From the NCBI GenBank assembly GCA_013339765.2, contig JABSTR010001164.1:558001-622000 (forward strand): a stretch of DNA of 64,000 bases. Direction: 5' to 3'. The notes beneath the pieces are model-generated. The model saw only the letters and a program-made list of their open reading frames with translations, was not told the DNA's origin and made no database searches. This document shows, piece by piece, positions 55,579 through 64,000 of the stretch. The stretch comes from Haemaphysalis longicornis (lineage: Eukaryota; Arthropoda; Arachnida; Ixodida; Ixodidae). How positions within the stretch are numbered: position 1 is the stretch's first letter; every line of letters starts with the position of its first letter. The translations under genes and the position numbers were made by a program.

Positions 55579-56688
55579 TTAATGTTACACCTATCATCAT
55601 CCGTTCCCTTGCCCTCCGAGTAGTTCTCAATTTAAGTAGAACCCTCTTATTGACCCTGCAAGTTTCTTCCCCATAGGTGAGTATCGGTAAGATGCAGCTG
55701 TCATACACTTTATTCTTCAGGGACAATGGTAGGCTGCCATTCATTATCTGAGAATGTCTGCTGTATGCACCCCACCCCATTCTTATCCTTCTAATTATCT
55801 CTGACTCATGGTTGGGATCCGGGGTCGCAACTTGGCCTAGTCTTACCATTTCCACTGCCTCGCCACCTATCTCAAACCGCTGTGCTGTCCCGAGGTTATT
55901 GATCATTACTTTAGTTTTCTGCATATTAATTTTCAGGCCCACGGTTCTACTCTGTTTGTCCAGTTCGGTAAGCATGCTTTGCAATTCCTCCCCCGAGTTA
56001 CTTAACAAGGCAACGTCACCAGCAAATCTGAGGTTACTGAGGTATTCTCCATTAACCCTTTCTCCCACCTGTTCCCAATCTAATGTTCTGAATACTTCTT
56101 GTAAACATGCTGTGAATAACATTGGGGAGATTGTGTCTCCTTGTCTGACGCCCTTCCTTATAGGTATTTTACTGCTCTCCTTATGGAGGATGATGGTAGC
56201 TGTGGACCCATTGTATATATCCTCTAGTATTCTCACATAATGCTCATCTACACCCTCATTCTGTAATGCCTGAATGACTGCTGTGGTTTCAACGGAGTCA
56301 AATGCTTTGTCATAATCTATGAAGGCTATATATGGGGTTCAGTATACTCAGCGCACTTCTCTATCACCTGATTGATTGTGTGAATATGGTTCATTGTTGA
56401 ATAGCCTTTACGGAACCTTGCTTGTTCTTTAGGTTGACTGAAATCTAAGGTTGCAGAAATTCTGTTAGCGATTACCTTGGTAAGTACCTTGTAGACGACT
56501 GACAGTAATCTGATCGGCCTGTAGTTTTTCAAGTCCTTCATGTCACCTTTATTATGGATTAGTATGATGGTCGCGTTCTTCCAAGATTCCGGCACACTTG
56601 CGGTCATTAGGCATTGCGTATACAGGTTTGCCAGTTTTTTAAGTACAATTTCTCCGCCATCCTTCGAGAAATATAAATTGCGGGGATA

Positions 56689-56830
56689 AATTGGTCGCAG
56701 TTAGCACAGGACCGAGTCAATTGGAGGATAATGGGAGAGGCCTTTACCCTGCAGTGGGCGTAGATAGGCTGGTGGTGGTGGTGATGATGATGGTGATGGT
56801 GTGATGATGATGATGATGATGATGATGAAC
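56689..56830 (+). repeat. RTE 3' end with (GATGAT)n tail, sense part of the twin-primed copy
   Basis: Encodes NWSQLAQDRVNWRIMGEAF then TLQWA and a stop, the final residues of RTE ORF2, followed by GGTGGTGGTGATGATG and (GATGAT)n. It continues the ORF exactly where the minus-strand segment ends (after ADEIKKQ), but in the opposite orientation. Confidence 0.85.
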
Positions 56831-57879
56831 TGCACGGTTGTATACAGTTCCCCAGTAACGCAGCTGCCACGAGAGCGTTCTATTTCCCGTGTCCCGCAAA
56901 AATCATATGGTGCCCGAGGTCGGGGAAAGCTAGCTTCGGAGCAACCCTACAAATGTGCTTCATTCCGTTACTACAAGCTCGTATCGAAAGGTACTGTCGA
57001 ACGGAGCCAAGGCAGGCCTCGTATTGCATACTGCTTATGCAAAAAATAAAAAAAAACAAACACTGCATGCCGATGTACTATAGAAAAGGCGAGGCACACG
57101 CAGCGCGGCGTTTTGCATTTTCTTCGTCGGCTTGCGTCTGAGTTGTCGTCCTCGCAAAGGGGAAATGTGTATAATCTTTACTGCAACGCTGGTGGTGGGG
57201 GTGAAAAACATTTATTGTAGCCGGAACACAAAAATTGGCAGCGTATTTGCTTGCCTTACTGCAAATGTCATCGAAAGACGAGAGTCTTCGGCCGCTCCTG
57301 CTACGTAACCTACCCTCTTAACCCTCACCCCTCACGCTCTTTCCTTCCTCTCTCACTCCTCTAATTATGAATTAATTGAAAGTTTTTTGATTCAATTTAA
57401 TTTTCCCACGTTCATACTGTTCGCGCGCCATATTCTGGGACAGATAGCGTCGTTTTTAAAGCAAGCTTTACTATATATCCTAGTCGAGCCGAGTGTGGCT
57501 TTCGCCAGCAATTTGACCTTCATTAGGCCGCAGCTGCGGCGTAGCCTTGGCAACGCATCACGTGACTCGCCGCCGCCGCCTGCTAGGCTCATGCGCTCTC
57601 CGCGGGTGGGTTGCCGCCTGACTATGTGAGTCGGTTACGAGCTTGACCATGGATGAGTGCGAGGTCGGGGGCAGTCTTCTGTGAGCGTTTAGGAGAGCGG
57701 GAGGCAATGAGCCGTCGTCTTCAAATGGCAAGCGGCGTCTGACCACCCCGCGGATATCTCCCGGCGAGCTGCTTCACTGGAGAGGGTCCGGAATGCCAAG
57801 TGCGCCAAGCTAGCGCCGGAGATTGTGGAAGAGCGAACCAAGGAAAATTAAGATTTAATCAGGCTAAACTTCGTCCTCG
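56831..57879. other. No gene recognised; GC-rich patch at 57530-57790
   Basis: The patch, with CGCCGCCGCC, may be the decayed 5' part of the LINE that follows or a promoter-like block. Nothing decisive. Confidence 0.4.
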
Positions 57880-58620
57880 AGCTCGGCAGGTGCGGTGGTT
57901 ATACCATCAGAATCAACCGAAATTCGATTCCGTGTTGCCCATGCCACGAGCTCTACGGCTACTGAACTTGCAGCCATCCGTGAAGCTCTCAATACATTAT
58001 AAAAGCTCCTCCCCAAAAATGGTCCATTTTTACCGACTCCAAAGGCGCCCTGCAAAGTTTCCGAGCGCTTGTGTCGTCTTCTCTTCCCTTTGTCCCGTGC
58101 ATCGCGCTGTCACAGTCTACTTTACTTTGTAGGCTGTGGTTGGGAGTGGCCTTCACGAAAGCCTACACCTTCCTCATCGGAATGGCCAGTAGTGCCCACT
58201 GCGACGCCTGCGAGGTTGAAGAGACAATCGAACATGTGCTTTGTTGTTGTTCCCAGTATTCATCGGAAAGACGCGTTTTTGCCGCCGAGCTCATCCGATT
58301 GGACAATCAACCGTTCAGAGTAGAGACTATTCTAGGACATCGACCCCTACAATCAACTTCGCAGAAGGCAGCAAACGCCATTTTGCGTTTCATGAAGGAC
58401 ACAGGCTTAGCTGGAAGACGATAGTGCCCACGGAGGGACTGAAGTGTGCGCGCGACCCCGCTGATATCGCCTCTTTTTCACCTGCCCTCTCTTTTATCCC
58501 CTGAACACCCCTTCCCCAGTGCCGAGTAGCAATCCGGGCTCTAAGCCTAGATAACCTCTCGGCCTTTCTTTTCGCTTTTCTCCTCCTCCTCCTTCGCTTT
58601 GCACATCCAGGATTAGCTGG
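57880..58620 (+). pseudogene. RNase H-type LINE ORF2, RNase H and C-terminus, with 3' UTR
   Basis: Plus-strand order: STATELAAIREAL (about 57949-57990), then in a shifted frame KWSIFTDSKGALQSF (58014-58058), then LLCRLWLGVAFTKAY, TFLIGMASSAHCDACEVEET, IEHVLCCCSQYSSERR and ILGHRPLQSTSQKAANAIL, with a stop at 58422-58424. Glu and Asp of RNase H and the C..C...H...C knuckle are intact; one frameshift lies near 58000. A CT-rich 3' UTR follows (CCCTTCCCCAGTGCCGAGTA). A separate insertion from 29300 and 42590, same broad group. Confidence 0.85.
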
Positions 58621-58761
58621 GCTAAGCCGCAGTCATTGTTTATCTTTGTTTGTTGTGCTTCAAACACCTCGAGCGGACATGTCCTCGCCACTTTTGCGCA
58701 ACCTTTTGTAGTTATTCTGCTATTGTAAAAATCACTCCAACATGAATTCTTAATACAAGGC

Positions 58762-58940
58762 TAAGGTGTTGTGCAACTGAGCACAAGGACGTGGGTTCGA
58801 TTCCCGGCCGTGGAGGCCGCTTTTTCTGATGGAGGCGAAAAGCAAAAAATGCCCGTGTGAACAAGATTTCGGCGCACGTGCGTTAAAGATCCCCATGTGG
58901 TCAAAATTAATCCGAGCCCTCCACTACGGCGCGCCTAAGG
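58762..58940 (+). repeat. tRNA-derived SINE, second copy, 3'-truncated
   Basis: CTAAGGTGTTGTGCAACTGA (A-box), GGGTTCGATTCCCGGCC (good B-box), then TGATGGAGGCGAAAAGC and GAGCCCTCCACTACGGCG as in 14514-14755. Ends at GGCGCGCC with no CAAT tail. Confidence 0.8.
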
Positions 58941-59907
58941 TTTCCTTTGCGCAGTATAATTTGGGCATGTACGAGCCATGCATTAGTTTAGAACGGTCTT
59001 GCTTCGCATTCTTTCATCTGTTTGTGGAATTGGCAAGTGTATCAGGTGTATCTGTCTCTCCTTCGCACGGCGAAGCTACATTATCTCCATTTCGGCAGTG
59101 CATTCTTATGAATCACGTGTCCTAAATCCCCGCGCCTATTCCCCCTACAGCTATCCACGAAATTTGGATCGTTTTTCTGGTCACGATCGAAAGCCAGCAA
59201 CCGCGTTGCGCGCCCTGTTGAGGCTACTTAGTTGATTTAGCCTGGCATGCGTGGAGGAAAGAATATACTCCTTCCTCAATGCGCCATGTTCTGTCACCAT
59301 GTCGCGCACCTGTCCTATGATACGCGCGGAGTTAGTTCCGGGTAGGTATACGAACTGCTGCAGTATTTTCTGGAAAGTTTTCGTTAGTTGCTGTATGAAC
59401 AGGACATTGCCTGTCCGTTTGCCGAATAGCCGCCGCCGTTTCATGTACAGAGAGGTTTAGCACTCCCCGACTGTTCCGTTCGTACCGTGTTTATGGCACG
59501 GCGAGGAGGACCCCCCCACCGTAACGAATGCGCGGGCATGGCGAGGGCCGGCCCGCGGAACTAATCCACCCTACCGAAACGAATGCGCAAGTGCCCAGGC
59601 GGGTCTCGGTCCACACGGTACGGACGGAACGGACGGAGCACGGAGTGTACGGAGTACTAAAACACATGGCAAAACACGCTACGCCCTCTACGCCTCGCGA
59701 ACCGGCATCGCGTGTTCTGTAACTTCTGTTCTGGGTGCTCCAGGAAACGACACTGGTGCTGGTGCTAATTCGTCATCGCGTTCAAGATGGCCACCGGCTC
59801 TACTATGACTGTAGTAGCAATTTTTATTTGATTTAAAATTAGCAGATGAGTAGCGTCAGCGTTCTGAAAATGAAACAAATTAGACTACAACATTCAACAT
59901 TCGCACA
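58941..59907. other. No firm gene
   Basis: An 87-codon minus frame (59181-59444, GNVLFIQQLTKTFQKILQQF...) has no recognised domain. An ACGG-rich patch lies at 59617-59665. Confidence 0.35.
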
Positions 59908-59980
59908 AGGTTTGAGCGCGATCAGAGACGTGGATTTCTCAGGAAAGATTTTCAAACACGCTCATTTACCATCGTAACAC
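59908..59980. repeat. DNA-transposon end, copy 2
   Basis: GGTTTGAGCGCGATC, CTCAGGAAAGATTTTCAAA and ACCATCGTAACACTACATT parallel 46594-46676; the terminal CCCTGTATA has decayed. Confidence 0.45.
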
Positions 59981-60639
59981 TACATTAAAATGCCGCGCCA
60001 GAACGATGATAAAAGTGTTTATTTACATTGGTGGGAAATGAAAACACGTTGTACCAGCAAGGAAGGGGAGAAAGCGCATTTTATTTTCTCAGCTGCCTTT
60101 TCATTCTAGCCGCAGGTCTTCGTGAACATTATCGTCTGCGATTCTGACGGGCCCAGCAAGCCGTACGTTGTAAACGGCGCTTAACTATTGTAATACCCGA
60201 CGGAGACACTGTATAACCATTTCCCCATTGAAGAATGAATTATCAGAAAAGTATCCTTAAATGTTACATACACATGACAAAACATTTGCACCGCGGTCAA
60301 CCCCACTGACGCGCAGATCGTCTGGCTGCCATCAGTTACCGCGCATCGGTGTTTCTCCTTTGTTTTACGGAGTGTGCTAATCATTTATGACTGATTCAAG
60401 AGCCGCATTGCTTACTCCAGCACTGCTTACTCCAGCACCTTCGCCCGGGGCTCAGCACGGTCGCTATCGGCATCAACTAAACAATATTTCAAGGCCGCCA
60501 TTATTCTCACCGGGTGAAAATAACGCTTTTCGGCCAAAAGCATAGAGTTAATACTACTGACTCTAGAGCAAAAGCTGCCCGGCCAGCCCGTGCATTGAAA
60601 CCGTGCTACACCCGGGCGCTGACATGATGCCACCCTCAC
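59981..60639. other. No gene; one 15-bp tandem duplication
   Basis: TGCTTACTCCAGCAC is repeated in tandem at about 60408-60438. Confidence 0.5.
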
Positions 60640-61140
60640 AGCGTTGCCCGCTGCCTTTTTGCCTACTAGAGTTGGCGGCAGTAGTCGGTATTCACCTAGT
60701 AACCAACGCATTCCATCATGGCAGCCACCGTTGCTGTGAGCGCGCCGTGAAACTTTGCTGTGCAGAAACGTTGTGTGAAGTTTTTCCTGTGGTAGGTAGC
60801 GAACTTTTGTGCCATGCTGCCGCGTTAGATGCAGTTTTGCATTCTCCGCAACTGAGAAGGGTAGCGCGTAGATTAGCGGGTACTTCGTACGCTCGGAGAT
60901 GTAGCTTTTGCGGGTGCGTCAGGGGACTTCGGTCGTCGCTTCGGAGTTGAGCGGACGTGTTTTTTCGTGCTCCTGTGCTTCGGAGGGGCTTCATTTCGGC
61001 GGCCCGTTGCAAGCGTGGGCGGTTGGACGTCGCCCGGCTTTCGCTCTGCTTGTGTGGGCGGTCGAGTGCCAGCTCCCGCCCCCCCAGTACCCGTCTCCAA
61101 AGTGGTCGGGACCGCCGCAGACTTCGCTCTTCGTCTCACC
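60640..61140 (+). promoter_or_regulatory. GC-rich promoter/5' UTR candidate
   Basis: CpG-rich DNA rising toward 61130 and leading directly to an ATG in good context (TCTCACCATGC). No TATA box is visible. Consistent with a housekeeping CpG-island promoter. Confidence 0.4.
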
Positions 61141-61222
61141 ATGCTCGCCTCCGCGCTTCACCGTTCCCTTCGAGGTGTCTCGTCTGCCGGACGCAGCATT
61201 ACGCCAGCCAACAGTGTTCGTG
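61141..61222 (+). CDS. Candidate first coding exon with mitochondrial-presequence-like N terminus
   Basis: The ATG at 61141 lies in a Kozak-like CACCATGC. It encodes MLASALHRSLRGVSSAGRS then ITPANSVR, rich in Arg, Ser and Ala with no acidic residue, as in mitochondrial import presequences. A possible donor TTCGTG|GTGCGTTG follows at 61223. Without splicing the frame runs to a stop at about 61288. A pyrimidine-rich tract and TTAAATGCAG|GTGAGC (61357/61358) further on could mark another exon boundary. The mature protein cannot be identified from this window. Confidence 0.4.
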
Positions 61223-64000
61223 GTGCGTTGTGTGCGACGGAATCGACCACAGTGGAACTACTCTTCTCTACTGTTTTCTCACCTTTCTAATCTTTACTTT
61301 TCTTTCTCCTATCCTATTTCCCCAACTATTCCTGCTTGCGGACTGTGTTAAATGCAGGTGAGCTCCCATGAGAGCTTAATAATATCCCCAGTCCATTTAT
61401 TTTCCTGCTTCCTTTAAAAAGAAATCACTTCCCCCTGATTGCTTTTTCCCCTGATTTTTTTCCTGGTGGCTTCCCCTGTATTCGCGCATGCGCTGGTTCT
61501 GTATATATCATTTTGTGTGTGCTAAAAGAGTTCAGTTGATATGCAGCGCTAGTCCTGTGTAGTCTTTTCTTTGTTGTCCCGTTCGTACCGCGCTATTTTA
61601 ACATGTTTCACACGCCTCCCCCCCCCCCCCCCCCCCCTGTATACGGTCAGCTGATTGTTTTCGCAATCTATTGAGGTGCTCTTTACAACTACTTGCTGTT
61701 CTAGCGAATGGAAGTTCGAACTGGACAACGCTTCCAAGAAATGCATGTAAATGGAAATCGTATTTGTGACTGCACTTTATGCTAAACAAACATGCTTTCT
61801 GTGCCTGTTCCTGTGACTGTCTACGAGGCCCCTGCAGCACGTGTGTCAACTTTTTTCTCCAGTTGAAACACTTTTAGGTAGTGGCCCTTGCATTAGCTTA
61901 GATTCAATAACCGTGAAATACCCAAGCCTAATATTACTGAAACTCTCTGATTTTCCGTTTTCTAGGTACGCTTAGAGGATTTGTCATTGATTGTATGCTT
62001 GGGGACGTCACACAAGGTACATGATTAATGTTGTCAGGTTACATTAGGTCGCAATAATTCTATTTAATAGCAGCTTAAAACAAACTCTCAACAAAAGCAA
62101 ACCAGAGACTAGAAGATACATGTAGAACGCGCATTTCCATTCTGGGTTTGTGGAACTATAGCTTTCAGTACTTCCAACTACAAAGAAAGTAGTGCAAGTG
62201 TTCATTAGTCGCTGCAGGGCTCTTTACCTTTTAAAATTTCATGCCCCCTCTCCCAGAATAAAGAAAGAGGAAAATTGTGTGAGGAACTATTTCCAGCAAA
62301 GCTATGGCAGGTTTAAAGCCAATAAACAGACAGGGTTAAAAGCCAAAAAACCTTTTTGAAGAAAAAACAATTTCATGATAAAAAACCTAAGCACTGGAGA
62401 AGAGGAGAAGCACGAAATAAACAAATACAAGCAGAGGCAGCATAAAAGAGTGAAAAATCAACAAAGCAAATGCAATTCTACGAGGCATTTAGTCACGAAA
62501 GCTTCCACGAAGGAGCAGACACTTCAGGAGAAATTTTAAAAAATTAGAAATTATGTACCCTATTTACATTATGTACACAGAAGATCAGACATATTTCAGT
62601 GGTTTTAGACAAGATGGAGCTGGAGTAGCCAAATCAGTTCTTGCCTTGAAGAAGCAGATTGCAGTGATTAAGAGAGAAAAACAGTCACAGGTGGTGTAGG
62701 GGTGTTACCAGCATGCAGCATCCTTCGTTTGTCCATTTTGTCATTTTGCCTGCTTCTTTTATGCCTATCTTTTTTTCGTCCATGGTGCTGTCTTTGTACT
62801 GGCCATTTCCTCGCCATGTTTTTTTTTTCTCCCGAATTTTTCGTCCTTTATTTTATGCCAGTCCTTTCCTTTCCTTTCAAGTTTACTGTTCCCATTTCCA
62901 CATGTAGCAGAGCCAGCTGGACAGTTCTTCTTCTTCTTTCCTTGGTTAACCTCCCTAGCTTTCTTCTACAGTTTCTTCCTTTCTTTGAAGTCGCACATTA
63001 GGTCATCTTAGCCTTGCTCTTACCATCACAAACTTCCCTAGAGGTCTGGTGGTATTACTGGTGGTGAAATAAAATTTGTTGGATAAGAATTGCTTGTACA
63101 TATGACCCTCTTGCTTTTTCTGTGTTTATTTTTGCTTCTGATTCACGGACTGATGGCATTGCGATGGCCCATTATTTTTGATGAAAATAAGAATGCTGAT
63201 GGCCGCAATCTGAATGAGCATTAGCCAGAACTTTCATAATCAGCTACAGCATTACTGGAACCCAGCTTCGGTAATGCAACTTCGTCATCATCCTTGTTGC
63301 TGTGAGCACGCTGGAATGGAAGCGTGGAAATTTTACAAGGTCTGGTGTGGCACCTTTGTGGCCACCGGTTGCTACACATATCGAATTCCTTCGTTCTATC
63401 GCGTATCGCATTCGCATATCGCATTCCTTCCTTTTATCTAGTGTATACAGCTGAAGAACGTCTCCAGATAGCCCTGGCTGAACCGATACGTGCAGATGTA
63501 ACTGTCGCAAATAATAAAATTGAGAGTTCAATTTATTGTCGGCTTTCTTAATGACTGCCAAATGCAATGCACATTAAGTGTCTGAATACTCTATATTAGC
63601 GATTGATAGTCTCATGCTAGGCAGTCTGATTCACCTGCTATAGTTATGTTTGGCAGCTGTTTCAAAATTAACCACTACGATTGAACTAATGAGCGGCAAT
63701 AACAATTTGTAGGTGCACTCAAATTAATTTACTTTTCAAGGGAGACGTATATCCTTCGTCGACTTCGCCTTGCACAAAATACATGACGGTCCCATCGCGA
63801 CCCAAGAAAGCGCATATGTGTGTTACCTCAACATGCTTCCTAGGCGGTCTCTGTTGACAGACAGATTTCCGGCCGAACCCGCAGGCATTTCAGGCAAAAC
63901 CGCCTGCAGGCGGGGTGGTCCTCATAATTGGGCGTGAACAGAAGTTGCCGTTTCCGTTCATTGGCGAAGGCACCCAGGGAAGGACAGAATAATTTTTCTT
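61223..64000. other. No further gene recognised; putative intron
   Basis: Contains a C-run (61618-61637), pyrimidine-rich stretches (62720-62990), a lone AAATAAAAT (63068) and CCGCCTGCAGGCGG (63900-63913, 14-bp palindrome). At 63395-63430 TATCGCATT-type words repeat. It would be the first intron if the exon at 61141 is real. Confidence 0.4.

Larger units (their letters stand above)
54635..56688 (-). pseudogene. RTE-type LINE ORF2 (RT to C-terminus), inverted part of a twin-primed copy
   Basis: Minus-strand order: NLYFSKDGGEIVLKKL (about 56680), SVPESWKNATIILIHNKGD and LKNYRPIRLLSVVYK (RT fingers), FIDYDKAFDSV (motif A, about 56310, after a frameshift near 56335), GVRQGDTISPMLF, then NLRFAGDVALLSN where the FADD catalytic box reads FAGD (Gly codon 56018-56020). 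YLG-equivalent and RMMIGVTLK follow, then an insertion (54845-55582), and KKKAEWVREQTRV to ADEIKKQ at about 54640. The remaining C-terminal residues lie next door in the opposite orientation (56689-56830). Frameshift plus active-site loss: inactive. Confidence 0.9.

Noticed and set aside
59181..59444. 87-codon minus-strand frame as a gene
   Set aside because: No recognised motif, no splice or start context, and the plus strand is also open.

Overview
The window looks like repeat-rich, intron-rich nuclear DNA from an arthropod, most probably a hard tick (Ixodidae). The support is: RTE-type and RNase H-bearing non-LTR retrotransposons with (GATGAT)n or poly(A)-signal ends, tRNA-derived SINEs of the kind found in ticks, many short foldback/MITE elements, a short TTAGG-like array, and GT/AG splice-like sites. 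There are no operons, no convincing bacterial genes, no rRNA and no CRISPR. The organism call is inference from repeat style; no intact host gene was recognised.

Layout. 1-8 kb: two near-identical copies of a ~700 bp repeat joined to (ACAT)n arrays (1-823 and 7055-7995), a foldback element, the first of three GGGGCGAAGC-type MITEs, a LINE 3' fragment, and a candidate host exon (6573-6999, minus). 8-13 kb: almost featureless. 13-24 kb: several GC/CpG-rich promoter-like blocks, two of which contain a similar tiny candidate first exon (17496 and 19852), mixed with RTE fragments, a SINE, a decayed Penelope-like fragment between (TA)n tracts, and MITEs. 24-42 kb: more RTE and LINE remnants, a 1.74 kb TIR-like element, dispersed short repeats, and a candidate terminal exon with a poly(A) signal (41979-42175, minus). 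42.6-45.3 kb: a broken 2.7 kb RNase H-type LINE interrupted by a dimeric MITE carrying TGACGTCA sites. 45-54 kb: long foldbacks, tandem tRNA-like units, nested palindromes and hAT-like ends. 54.6-56.8 kb: the best-resolved structure, an RTE LINE with the 5'-inverted shape expected from twin priming. It carries a TTAA-flanked 730 bp element, which itself carries a ~250 bp foldback. 57-64 kb: a LINE RNase H/C-terminal fragment, a SINE copy, and a GC-rich block with a well-placed ATG encoding a mitochondrial-presequence-like N terminus (61141-61222).

How it fits together: almost everything identifiable is mobile DNA in different stages of decay, and the nesting gives a relative insertion order. 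Host-gene evidence is limited to four or five candidate exons and promoter-like islands. I did not find a convincing new multi-gene biological system. The most informative observations are structural: the nested twin-primed RTE, the repeat-borne TGACGTCA sites, long foldbacks, palindromes, a pseudo-hammerhead motif and duplicated tRNA-like units.
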